Assembly: GCF_022581195.2 (NCBI RefSeq)
Contig: NC_061452.1
Location: 8,005,501 to 8,069,500 of the forward strand
Reading direction: 5' to 3'
Length of the DNA stretch: 64,000 nt
Origin: Helicoverpa zea
Lineage: Eukaryota; Arthropoda; Insecta; Lepidoptera; Noctuidae
In this document: piece after piece, positions 47,101 to 59,400 of the stretch
Layout: every line of letters begins with the position of its first letter
How positions within the stretch are numbered: the first letter of the stretch is position 1
Translations under genes and position numbers: made by a program
Notes under the pieces: model-generated
Told to the model about the DNA's origin: nothing
The model's input: only the letters and a program-made list of their open reading frames with translations
Database searches by the model: none

Positions 47101-50100
47101 CAAGTGTTACATGTAATAATAAGTACTACATATTTGATGATTCGGTCTAAACCTTAACCTATACATATTTTCGCTCATCCATACCAACTAGATAAATTCT
47201 TGAAACAATTTGATCGGATTAACCTTTTGTAATCTTATTTATTAACAGAAAGCCAATTGGGGTTATTATAAATGTAAACGAACGGTAGACTTCACTTTAA
47301 TAAATATTTAAAGCAAAGTAAAACGATGTAATATTATCAGCAGTGTTTCTGTGAAATACTTGTGCGCCGTGAAACATGTCGATGAAAAAATTGTTTCATT
47401 TTCATGATTGCTTCATTTGATTTATGACTGCGGAAAGGGTGTCGTTAATATTGCACGGACTATGAAATGTACCAAATTATATTTATGTGTTTGTATTGGG
47501 TGACCGAGGGCGACGGGTTGGTCGCACTGATTACTTATTAATGACTACGGCCTGCCAACCCCCGAACGCCGATAAATATTGTACCAAACAAATTGTTTCA
47601 TTGATCGCCAGTAAACAAACAGAAAGAGAATACCAATTTTCTCTAAATTTGGAAACTCATAAGAACAGGAGTGATTTATTGAGTAACCTAGTTAAACTTA
47701 GAATATCGATTTGGTGGATGTGGTCAAAGTAGATGAGGACTTTAGTCATACATTACTCAAAAGCTCCATTCATTGTTACTATGTTATGAGTTAATGATTC
47801 TCGCAAATGTAATATGAGGCGACTAGAAATAGTCTCACATAGAAGACAAGGTGTTACCGCAGATATTTATTACGTGACGTCTTTAGGTCGACCGACAGTT
47901 TTGTAAGTGTACAGTGCACTTTTATGCGGAAACATCGTACAACTATCACGAACATAATATTTTAAAATACTGGCTTTAAATATTTCCTACACTATAAGAG
48001 TTTAAACGCGCCAAGAGAATATCTTAAGGATAGATTTATCGAAGCGACGGTAAGTGACTGGGATGTTTGCCTTCGGAGCGCTGAGTTCCGGATATGAAAC
48101 TCGTGACAAATTGTGGAATGTTATGTGTCTGACGGTGACATATGGTTTTATAGCGCAAGAAGTCTTTCATTTTGAGAGACTTCCATTATGTGATGGCAAA
48201 ACATTTGTAGCTGTAGTATGAAAGTATGCGACTTATTGATTTTCCTCTGAAAGGGGTAAGCAGACAAAGCGGAACAAATATGAGGTATGCTTAACCGCAC
48301 GTCTTGTTGCGTACCTTATGAGCCATGTACACCGATAATATGTTAGTTATGGGGTCGCCAGTAATGATGATTGCTGGCCTGTCGCTACGTGCAAGGAAAC
48401 CAGCTTTCCTCGTTTGACTTTTACAACTTCGGCGAACGAAGATAAAATACATACTACATTTTTTAAATTTCTAGGTCGTAGTACTTAAATGTAGTCAGGC
48501 CCTTAAAAATGCAGTATTGACTGCATTGGTTTTAAAAGTGTGCGAATTTAAAGTGAGCATAAAAGGTAAAGGAATTTCATCCAATTTTGTAGACACAAGA
48601 TTCTGTAAGGCGAACTGCGGATAAATTTCAATTAAGAACATAGTCAGGTATGTTCATTACAATAAAGTTAGTGGTTCTCAAAGTATGTAGGTACGAACTC
48701 ACACGTGTAGAGAGCACCTCGCCGTGAGCCTTACCGGGTGTAATTGGGTGAGCGTCTCACGCCTGCTATGGAAGAAGCCGGCGCGATTTTCATTAACCTC
48801 AAATGAGAAAAATGCCGTCGTCGTGTTTGTTCCTCAGATAGGAGTGTTGTTTAACGACTGCGGAATATTCTCCATGATGAGACTTTTGATAATAGACCTA
48901 TGAGTATTTTGATGTGTTTTCTCATTCTTGTGATGACCAAGATTAATCATTCAATTCAATCATCAAGATCATTCTTCTGTAAAATAATGTACATGACACA
49001 TAAACTTTTCAGTTACTATACTTTAGATTTTCTTTGTTCGGTTTGAAGAGATTTTTCAGGATTCGGGTATAAAAATCGATAAACCAAAATAGTGCAATTA
49101 ATATACGGATCATTAAACATGTAAGTTCGATTTACGCTTGACTGGCTTTTTAATTAAATCCTTTAAAGGCAGGTAGGTATCTAAATTTTCGACGCACGTA
49201 ATTGGCCGGGGCTACAGTAAGATTGGGTATACATAGAGGTGTATAAATAATTTATACTTTGACGTATAGTGTTTACCTAATTAACACTGAAGTAGATACG
49301 TGTGTGCAATTATATGTAAGACAGCCGCAATAATTAAAAACAGTCGTTAGGTGGCGATGGCAGTGAAATGAGCTGTATCTAACGCGGAAAGGAGTCTAGA
49401 TATTAATACCGATTAGTTTTCATAATTCGTTTTTACTTTGTGTTGCCAAAAAATCAAGAACAAGAACTTAGTAAAGGTTTTCCTATAAACTCAGAGTTAT
49501 CATAATCTATAATCTCATTATCACTTAACTTATTAAGTTACTACTAGTTATTAAAAGTTCCGTCCTGAAAAATAGAAAAGCTAAAATTTTTATCTCTACA
49601 TTAAAATTTTCAAATCTTTCAATGATTCTGCTGTGTTTATCCGCTGTGCACCGATTTCTTTGAACAATTTTATAAATTGATGTTTCAAATAAAATTGCAA
49701 GCAACTTGACACGTGTCTTCTGCGTCACTTCAAAGCTTTGTTAAACTTCAAGTTGTGTTAAGTATAAACACTAACTTGAGACTACTTTGTGTTTTATTAA
49801 AGATTAATTATTATATTGTAGAATTAAGTTTGTCGGAGCTTAAGTAAGAGCTTTCAAAAAGAAATTATAGAGAGCTGCGGCATAGTTTATTTTTCAAATT
49901 TGGCTATAAATAGGTAAAATGTATTTTTAACATAGGCATGAAAAAGTTTCATTTGTACTGACTCTTTCACTTTCGCAATAATAAACTGCTGAACGAATTT
50001 ATATGAAATCTGGAAAATCCGCTAGTCCCAATACGATTATTTTTTCTAAATTGTTTAATAAAAAAAACTCTATGTTCTGTATAAACCCCAAAGTCGGTAA

Positions 50101-50865
50101 GTCAAAATAAGTTGAATGATTAAAACTCAACGTAACAATAGGATGAGTCAACATTATTAACCAATTAAGATCATTGTCGAAATCTGTGATTGAAATTATA
50201 ATTTCCTTGTTCCTCCATAGGCCTCTCGTAACCTATTACAAGTTGGTATGCCATGCCAGAGAGCTAGTGAAATCGAAGGTTTAAATAAGCTATATCTATC
50301 TATGTGTATCTACAAATTATGGAACTATACATTGTTTTAGTTTGTTTTGAGGTACACCGAGTCTGAGTGAAATTACAGTTTTTGTTTCATTAGGGGATTA
50401 GCACTTAGAGCGCCGAATAATTGAATTAGCGGTTGATTGTCTGCATGACAAGAAGGAAAAGTGCTTGCAAACTTATCTCTCGTGTTATCTGGCAGAGAAT
50501 TGGCACTTACTTTCACTGTCTTTCAGTTCGTCAATGTCTAGCTGACTGCATGATGTTGATCGAAACAAGCAAAAAGTTTTTGGTTACGTCTGTTATGTAA
50601 AAGTGACCCTGCCATTATGTCAATACGTGAATATTATACTATTATACTCACGATATCTGAATGTCGTAGAATTACCTAATTCAATTAGAACCGCGTGAGG
50701 TCGGCTTCGGCAATGTCTTCCAGTCGAGGTGATACTGTCTTGCTATGGACACGAAGGTACCAATTTGCTTACGAACATATCGTAGGGCTACAGATCTTCC
50801 TAAGACTTTCCTCGCATAGTGACATAGAAATGTGAAACTTTCTTGTAGATCTCCGCGGTACGGTG
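44181..50865. other. Gene-poor intergenic DNA upstream of the alpha7-like gene
   Basis: No supported gene. Small GC-rich islands stand out near 44460-44600, 45070-45200, 45740-45830 and 46560-46690 in otherwise AT-rich DNA. A repeat fragment lies at 46025-46170. Short open frames have no recognisable similarity. Confidence 0.5.
46025..46170. repeat. Dispersed repeat fragment
   Basis: It contains GGCTCCGAAACTACTGGACC followed by GATTTAAAAATTCTTTCC and then GATAGCTTATGTTAC. From memory this is the 3' body of a frequent lepidopteran SINE-like repeat. Confidence 0.6.
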
Positions 50866-51230
50866 TCAAGTGCGATTATAGCGAACATTGTGGCAGGGCG
50901 GCCGGCGTGCGGCGTGGTGAGAGCGCGGCCCGGTTGCGACCGGTCGGCCCCACCTGGTGCGCGGGCGCACACGCCGCTCTGCGCCGCCGACGTCGCGACG
51001 CTCGCTCGCGCTGCGCCCGTGTGCGCTTCACCCGATACCAACTCGTAGCAATCCTAAGGATTTTATACCGAATATCGCGAAACCCACGCACTACTGAAGT
51101 TACGATGTTTTGAACGTTGTTATGTGCCGTGGGACGGTTTCAGTACAGTGAATGTTTACTAGCTGAATTAAGTGTCTTAAAGAAAATTTTGTATTCGTGC
51201 ATATTGGAGGAAAATTTGTAAGGGTGAGTA
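50866..51230 (+). promoter_or_regulatory. CpG-rich island with possible plus-strand leader exon
   Basis: About 200 bp of CpG-dense DNA (50866-51050) is followed by ordinary sequence ending in plausible donors (TTT/GTAAGG, then GG/GTGAGT near 51220-51228). This is the layout of a promoter with an untranslated first exon. The nearest downstream plus-strand gene is the PDZ gene, 8 kb away. The link is a guess. Confidence 0.3.
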
Positions 51231-51399
51231 TTATTGAATAGAATTATTTGGTTGAAAGGGGGAGTCCTTGGGCTTGTGTTATATGGATTGACGTGGGTAA
51301 CATAAACAATGGTGCGTGGAGCACAATAATTATTATGCGGGTTCCCATGTCGGGTAGCGGGCTAAGGTCAGCGGAGCAGCCGTGTGCGTGGTAATGAGA

Positions 51400-51535
51400 T
51401 TAGGGAGGGCGGCGAGGCTGCGTTCCCGCGTCCCGGCGCCGCGACCCCGCGTCCCGCGCCCCGCGCCCGCCACCCCGCACACACCGCGTGCGCCGCCCGC
51501 CGCAATCCTTGTTCTATTTTCCCGCCCGCCCTAAT
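51400..51535. other. Second GC-rich island
   Basis: About 130 bp made largely of CCCGC-type runs. Open frames on both strands here are compositional. It may belong to the same promoter region as 50866-51050. Confidence 0.35.
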
Positions 51536-51592
51536 GATACGGCATTTATTTAAGCTCAAGTTTATCAATGTCTTTATTACAATATGCGTTTT

Positions 51593-51647
51593 AAAATTAT
51601 AATTGTAGAATATATATATGTAATATATATTCTACAATTATAATTTT
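51593..51647. repeat. Perfect 25-bp hairpin
   Basis: Positions 51593-51617 (AAAATTATAATTGTAGAATA and TATAT) are the exact reverse complement of 51623-51647, with a 5-nt loop. It could be a tiny foldback element or two abutting transposon ends. Confidence 0.75.
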
Positions 51648-51649
51648 GT

Positions 51650-54600
51650 TTTGTTACTTATTTTATTTTTATTATCAGTATTTAATGCAGGAATCCATAC
51701 ATCATAAATCATTTAAATAAAAGGCAATTTAGTTTAAACTTTCAAGAAAAATCTATCAACATTAAAAGTTTTTTTAATCATCTTTGCTGCTGTTAGATAC
51801 TTAGTCGTCTAATAATACCGTCGTCCTAAAACTAAAAAGTTTAGATGTAAATAAATCTGGTTTCATCTCACAAATTCAATACTGGTTTTGTAACGTTCTT
51901 ATTCCTTATTTTGGGTAAAATATCTACCAGTAAAGTTAAGAACTAACTTTTTGATATGAAATCACGAAGTAAATTTAATTGATAAAGATCTATTGCAGTC
52001 AGCAATTCAATGGCATGAGAGTTATGTTGAGACAAGCTAACTGTTACTTGCTGGTTACTGAACTTTAACGTAAAGTATGAAAATACGCGTTTGATCAGCA
52101 CCGACAGCGGCTTTCTCTTGTTATTTACTACGCAGGTACTAACTGCAATACTGATGTAAAATCCCCATTTCATTATATCTTAAGCTTTGAAGACATGCGA
52201 TTCCGGATTTGCTAAGTTTTATTATGAATCAAACTGTAAAATACCGCAACCACACAAGTACGAATATTTAAATATATCATACCTATGATGGGCATCAATA
52301 TGAAACTTAGTAAGAAAAGTAATACCCAAAATATTATTAATCTGAAAGGGAAGTTATAAATAATGACACATATTAACACGAACGTATTATAAAGTTCTGC
52401 CATAAAAAACGAGACGCGTTTAATGTGGTGTGTAAAAAAACGTATCCGATTAACAGATTCATTCATATGGCTGCGATTAGCGGTGATAAGTTGCAACGAG
52501 TTATAGAGACGGGTATCGAATCCTTATGTCGAACTTGCTTGTCGATATTTGGGTGGCGATTGGTCCACGGTCGGTCGCACGCTCATAGGATGTTCACCTC
52601 TAGCCGATGGTCCATGATGGCGGCTGCGACACCGCTAATGTCTGATGTCATGCTCACGGTGACAACGCCTACGATTTCCTAACTTTTATATTTCACGCCA
52701 TTTTATTATTTATACTTGCAGCCGGTAGAAGGTCTAAAAAAGTAGTTTTACTGGTCAAACTTCTTAACATTTTAGTAGACTTTTTTGTTTTGTATTTTGA
52801 TTTTAAATAAAGATTAGCAAAATAATTAATTGTTAATGACAACTTTTACTTAAAAAAAAAACTATTAAAACGATTTAATAAACTTAAGAATAGCGTCATT
52901 AATTTCTTATACAGAAGAGGCTAACGCTAAAATTAATCCCCTGATATCCAATTTGGACAAACGCAAATTTCAAAGATGAACGACGTTCAAATTGTGATGA
53001 AACGTACATTATATTTCCATTTATCACAAACATACCAAATTCAATATCGAATCTGACGGGCATCATTATTTACAGCTACAGTTTAATTTAATTTCCCAAG
53101 TCTTGATTGTTCATCAAAAATCTTTCTAGTAATTTTATTAAGTATACGTGCGCTGCGATGAGGTTTCTAAAAGAATTTTTGCATTTACCAAGTTTGAATA
53201 GCTTTTAATAAATAAATTACTCCTTAATCTGGTGGGCGATATTGCTCAGCGGGGGAGAAACTTATTAAGTTTCTTGTTTTGTACCTCACCTAAACAGAAC
53301 ATCTACCTTTTTAGGAGCCTGATTATTGTACGAGATGAAATTCTGCATGAAACAGTTTATTTATTTTGTATTTACACACACCATTGTGTTGACAATGATG
53401 CATCAATAGATTGACATTTCTCATGCTTGTGTCATGCTAATTTTATTATTGATACGATAAATTCCATTGTTAGATGCATTGCTGTGTACTTAGCTAAAGA
53501 TAAACGGTGATATTGAATAAAAGATCTCAATTATAATGATCGGGATAATATCTCTGAGAACGATAATACCTAAGATTAAAATATCGTCATAATTAACACG
53601 ACGTAGCACTCGTAAATAATAACATGCTTAATCCGTCGCAGCGCATGGAAGTTAATTAAAATATAAGAGGCCGGGATTTTAATTCATTATTTGCGGTATC
53701 TCTGGAATCGGTTAATTCCTCGTTGAAATGTTTTTCCGATGGAGCGGTTAAGTATAAATAAATAATTATTTGTGATAAAGTCTGGTTGGGAATGCATGTT
53801 TTTGAATTCCATTTTGGCTATCATGGTTCTTGATCCGCGGTGTTCGTTTGTTACGCCTGTCTGACCGCTGTTTTTGGCGACACATATCTAGATAATGTCC
53901 AAACCACTCGCCTTTTGCGGCCCGCTTCTTCTTTATAAGCGGAGATTTTATCAACCTTATTTCAATTTCGTGTGAGATAAGCGAAGGAGGGCGCTTCGTG
54001 ATATATCTACTAGTATACAATCGTCCTATAGTTATGTTTGTGCCTAGTTGTTGACTGTTATGACGCGCTGATTGCCGCCGCGCCGCGGGCTATGTAAATG
54101 TCGCATGCCGATGGAGTCATAGGTTCAGAAACCAATATATTTGTTGCAAAATTGTTTAGAAAACGATGTTTTATATAATAACGGATATTGGAAATTTACA
54201 ATAAAGGGGCTAGAGGGTCAATTGGCAGGGAAACTTTATTGATATGTTGATTGTTATGGTTCGAAAAAAAATAAAAATAAGATCTTTATAAAAAATCAAT
54301 AGGAAGACAAAGGTAAAGGAAAGAAGGTGTAAAGGAAGTTGGCACTTTAAGCAAGCGAGCGTTTTGTTGATGTTCACATATTGAAGACGTGATATCACAC
54401 CCGACACTGATCATTATCGCCTCTTATCCAGCAAGTTCCGTTCACATTATTGTAGAAAAGAACGTGACACATAAAGATGAAGAATTATATACGAATATGG
54501 GAAAAATAACCTTCCTAATTACGTAGGTGCGTAACTGCGATAACGGAATATTGATCGTTTATGAGTGGGTAATTTTCGAGCCCTTATATTTGAATACGAT

Positions 54601-56134
54601 GATTGGTTTAAAGATGGCATATTAATTAGTATGGGTACTAAATTACAATGAAGCTGGCCACGTTTTGGAGCTGCGTGCGTAAGTGTGCCAATGTGCAATG
54701 TGAGTTGTCTCTGTGTAACGTTACGCGTGCCGGTGGCTACCTGACCTCTGGAACTGTTAAAGCAGGTTTATGCACCTCGACGCTGTGCAAAGTATGTTTA
54801 ATTACTCATTAGTCTTCCCAAAATATCCGGTTACGTTCGTACAAAATACACCATCACTGTGAAATTAACTAAGCTTTACAACGATAATAACGTAAATCAA
54901 GAAAATATACGTAACCAAGCTTTTCCAGGCGGAAGTTTTGTTATCAACCGCATCACTATTTATTACAATAAATTTAAAGATAAACTTTCAAAACAATAGC
55001 TTTTCCCTCAAAACGGTATCAAGGATATGTATCTGAGAAATTCCCCAGCAATTAGTTAGCTAGTCACGTATCACACAAGAATCTTCTACTTACATTTAAA
55101 TAAGCAGAATGTATGGCGTTGCAACGTAGTAAACACGGAGCGGAGCAATAAATAAGGCTAGCATTGTGTCGGTATCGCGTTCGTTGATATTGCACGCCAC
55201 TGTAGTGCGCTTGCACAACTCGGGGATCCTCTAATTAGATGAGTTGGTGCGATTGGCCCTCGCCCGGCTGCCGACGACCACGAATGTTGCGTTACGTTAT
55301 ACTTTTCCTTTTTATTTTTCATGTCTTAATATGCATAGCTAATATTGTTGCGCACTAATCGATCATGGCTAAGACGCAGTTGTTTTTGAAAGTTGTTGCG
55401 ACATACTGAACAGCTGTACCTGCCTATAACTAAGTCCGTGATTACGACTAGAGTTAGATTAAATACTTAACAAATCGATTATTTATTATTCCTGCGTGCA
55501 ACTGACATAAATGTCGATGTAGGTCCGTTGCATTAGTCTAAAGAGGTCGGTCGTTTCATATTCTGATAAGGATTGAAAATCCTGATGTGGTTCTTGGTGC
55601 AATTTTATGCAATAAAAGGAGGCGATGGCATCCTTAAGTGGAACGATTGAGTAATGTGGTTTTTAAAGGCGAACGATTTGGTGCAAAGAAGTTAGTGATT
55701 TAATCTTTATAAATATACAGTCCACTATTGTATCGATCAGCAATTACCTACATATTAGTATGTGAATAAAATATTATATTAACAAAAGAATTTACATAAA
55801 TAAAATATTTTAAATTGACTTCGTAATAGTTTGGATAAATATTTCGAAAAACTGATAGAAAGTTGGTGTAAGTTATATAAGATATTTTCGCAATACACCT
55901 ATATATTTATTCAATATTTTGAATTTATCATGCAATTTAATTATTAAAAATTTACCTGTGGTTGATGTCTAGCTATTGTATTCATAGATTGGTCTTACGA
56001 CTGTGTCTAATGTATAAAAACTGTTGCTTACGTCATGGTTTGTCTGCGGCCTCAGCCAGCAGTTAATTAGATTCTGCTTGATTGTGTGATAAAGAGCACA
56101 GCTATGCAAATTGATAGCAGTGTTTGCGCGTCTG
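51650..56134. other. Gene-poor intergenic DNA
   Basis: AT-rich DNA with only short unsupported frames. The 85-residue plus-strand frame at 52425-52682 overlaps a less AT-rich patch but shows no recognisable domain. No tRNA or other RNA gene was seen. Confidence 0.45.
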
Positions 56135-56212
56135 ATAACTGAGTGCTTAGTGCGAGTTTTCGTGAATTTTTTTACGGACTCACATGAGAGCGCGTATACT
56201 AAGATTTGTATG

Positions 56213-56739
56213 CAGTGTTGCCAACTTAGTGGATTTTCCACTAATACTGGTGGTTTAAGTCCCCTATTTAGTGGCGAAATGTTGAAAGTACTGCGGGTCA
56301 AGTAGCGAAATGTAAGTTTTGTGGTACAACTTTAAGGAGTTACTATGGAGATTTGAAGTCTCACGGAATGTCAAAAAAGCATCTACAAAACAAAAAGGTG
56401 AACGACTACTATATAATTATATTAAGTACTCATTCATTGGTCAAATGCGTAACTAAACAATTTGTGAAACTACTACGCCGATTATAATTTGTGAAGGATT
56501 CGGATCGGGTCGGATGAATTGCTAAACAGATGTAATGCTTTGTCTGTTTTAATTTTCTATCGTTGCCGAGTTACATCTTTGGATGATTAAATTGTTTTAG
56601 GTTACAATAAAATATAAACAATATTTTTTTAGTGGTGAATTTGGTGATTTTAAGTGTGGGATAAATTTTTGTTAGTGGTTTTCTGGTGGTTTTAAAAGTT
56701 GACTCTGGTGGTAAGCTTCTACAACTGTTGGCAACACTG
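56213..56739. mobile_element. Non-autonomous hAT-type DNA transposon
   Basis: This 527-bp element has perfect 13-bp terminal inverted repeats CAGTGTTGCCAAC/GTTGGCAACACTG. It is flanked by an exact 8-bp duplication TTTGTATG (56205-56212 and 56740-56747). CAGNG ends and 8-bp duplications are the hallmark of hAT elements. Inside is a zinc-finger coding remnant and no full transposase. It inserted into the left arm of the surrounding foldback element. Confidence 0.88.
56272..56487 (+). pseudogene. BED-like zinc-finger remnant inside the hAT element
   Basis: An open stretch of 71 codons without a good start encodes VAKCKFCGTTLRSYYGDLKS followed by HGMSKKH. That gives a C-x2-C-x13-H-x5-H zinc finger of the kind found at the N-terminus of many hAT transposases (BED finger). 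The frame soon leaves recognisable sequence and stops. I infer a decayed transposase first exon or captured finger. Confidence 0.6.
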
Positions 56740-57009
56740 TTTGTATGGAACAAAAACAGGTTCCAATTTTTGACACTAGGTGGAGCTGTTTTTGTTCCAT
56801 ACAAATCTTAGTATACGCGCTCTCATGTGAGTCCGTAAAAAAATTCACGAAAACTCGCACTAAGCACTCAGATAAGTGGTACATTCGCCTGCAAACGTCG
56901 AGTGCAGTGACTGCTGTGTTTGTTTTGCCGCATGTGTCACTGTCAACGTGGGCTTGTGACACTTCTCCTCACATAGTCGCAGACCTAGTAGTCCTGCTGT
57001 GTTAAAATG

Positions 57010-58619
57010 AGAAGATCAGAGAAAATCACCTGCAGTTCCACCTGCCGGACCTCATCACTGTTAGTGATATTTTTGATTCTATGTAAATTTTTCTGCCGGT
57101 TATTGTGTTTGAATTTCCGTGGGCGTCCTATTGTACTATTCGGTAAGGCAAAGATGATAATTGTATCTCAGATCTTTTGTTCTATTCATATTTAACGTCG
57201 GCACTTAATAATGTTGTAGATATTTCGTTTTTGAATACCTATTTTGGTTACTAAATATTTAATCTAAAACAAGAACGGCGCCAAACAATGGTCAGGACAG
57301 AATTTACAACACATCTGAGAAAGAAGACATAAGGACCGGATGATAGGTGAAAACTATTTGCATGTTGATTTGAGATCGCTTTGTAAAAGTTAACTTAGGA
57401 GTTTCTTTGTTGCTAGTAGGCGTGTAGCTGACTGCCGAGTACTTACTGACGACCCACTTCTTGTGGTTGCACTACCGATGAATTTAGTTCTGTTCGCTTG
57501 GTGGAGCAATAAACGCATGACCATTCAACATACATGATGCAAAGTTCAATGAAATAAAAACAAATGTGTAATCTTGACTAATATCGTTCGTGAAGTACAT
57601 TTATCGACATTAGCATGTACACAAACGATGAAACAATAGGAGAACGTAACGTTTCACCCACTTGTTCACAAGCTGTGTAATTAGCGATCTTCCAAATTCC
57701 GTCTAAAACAACACGCGCTTACGCCAGATTACCGGCGAGTCGTGAACACAATGAATATTCATAGGTAACACCATTAGTACTACATTATGAATGGATTAGG
57801 CGTGTGTTATAATATCCCAAGTTCATGACTGACTAACGGTTTTCTTTATACGTTCTCCAAACTTGCCTCGTATAACTATTAAACATGATTTGCCTACTTT
57901 CCATACGTAGGTGTATTTTTTAGAACTGGTCGTCGAACATGTATAAATAAAATCTTCTTTTGTATTGTAGGTTACGGTGTAAAGATTCAATTATGAGATA
58001 TCGCTAAACAATACCACATACGATGCAGCAACCTTTCTTTGTTTACGCGGCAACAAAGTGAAACGAAGTTGATTCTGCCGATGTGTTTGTATTTGCTCCC
58101 ATTCTACCGGAGTCTCGTTAGCCAAGGTCACGCACTGTGCTCTGCCGACACTACATTTATATTTTTATCACACAATATTAATAAAAAACCTGTTTCTTCG
58201 TTTACTACCTTTTAGGTTGCAAAATGTTAAAGCCTAGGAATGAGGAATGAAATAAGTAACTAATCGAAAACGGAAATGTTCAGTCAGTAAATTCCGTCGC
58301 TATTATCGCTGCAGCTATAATTCGTAGTATCAGCATTCAGCGCGTGGTTGCTAGGAATTTGTTAGTTAGACCACTTTACATTTCTTAGTTTCGTTTTCAT
58401 TATTTTCCGTATGATGTAAAAGTTTAGACATTTAATTCTTCATTCGCATTTTTTACCCGTGTGAGTCACGCATTACACGTACTATATAACAATAAATGTG
58501 ATGTAAAATCACATATGACTATATGACTATCTTATACCTGACATATACACTTTGTATCATACTATCTACATGCGTAAAGCTCGCTGTTAAACCTGTATGG
58601 ACCTAACCAACTGTAGTAA
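57010..58619. other. Intergenic DNA upstream of the PDZ gene
   Basis: No supported gene or repeat. Short frames (for example at 57007-57195) are not recognisable. Confidence 0.4.
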
Positions 58620-58925
58620 ACATTGCGTGGCCGGTTAGGTAGCAGACAGTAATTTCGTACGAAAATTGTCGAGAGCCGTGAGAAAGAGTGGCCCTTCGGA
58701 ACGGGACCCGGGAGTAACGGGCTCTCGCAGCCGCCCCGCAGCCCCGGGCGATATGCTAATGCGTCGATTCTCCGCGAATACCGCCGACAACGCTGTACTG
58801 CCTCTGGTGCTACTAACCCACATCTCGCCCAATCCAATGATGCGACTGTTTGTGGTCAACACGTTCGCTCGCCACGAACACGCTCGTTATACTTTCATAT
58901 CGATCAACGAAAGTTTCGGCTGCTC
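58620..58925 (+). other. Candidate untranslated first exon/promoter of the PDZ gene
   Basis: A GC-rich block ends in a good donor (CTGCTC/GTGAGT at 58925/58926), 426 nt before the acceptor (TTTTTGTCTGCAG) that opens the PDZ coding exon. The open frame inside, if spliced, would meet a stop before the PDZ ATG, so it would act only as an upstream frame. The left boundary is arbitrary. Confidence 0.4.
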
Positions 58926-59400
58926 GTGAGTAGGAAGTAGGTGTATACCTAGTTGACTAAAAAGAAACAAAATGATCTAAGATACCTGCTGAGGTGAGAA
59001 GGAATTTATTTGTTGAACGGTAGCAGTGTCGAACTTGTTAATGACAAGATGATTATGATGAGTTTGCATTACGGATGATTCCACCTTACTTATTACAAAC
59101 GAATGTTTATGATGCACGACCTTATTTTTATTTTGTACATTATACCATATTTGGTCGAGTGGTTTATATCAATAGGCGTAACGGAGATCGACATTTCCGA
59201 TCTTGGCTCATCTCAGCTCGTTCAAGTGCAGCGCAACGGTGAAAGAGAGAGGCTGCGCGCAGTTCTTGCGTGCTGTTCGTCGCGCGCGCAACTCCAAACA
59301 TTAACTATTGCAGTTTTATTACGTCAGCTCATTATTATTTTTTGTCTGCAGGTTCGTTTCTGAAAGTGGTGATTAAAATTGCGCGGGCGCGTCTCGCGGA

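Larger units (their letters stand above)
56139..56871. mobile_element. Foldback element with perfect 86-bp arms, split by a hAT insertion
   Basis: The right arm is 56786-56871. Its exact reverse complement is found in two pieces, 56139-56212 and 56748-56759, separated by the nested hAT-type element. Removing that insert and one target copy restores a hairpin of two 86-bp identical arms around a 26-nt loop. ATAA flanks both outer ends (56135-56138 and 56872-56875), a possible 4-bp target duplication. There is no coding capacity. Superfamily unknown. Confidence 0.88.

Noticed and set aside
52425..52682. 85-residue frame in a less AT-rich patch
   Set aside because: No domain or similarity recognised on either strand, and no splice context.
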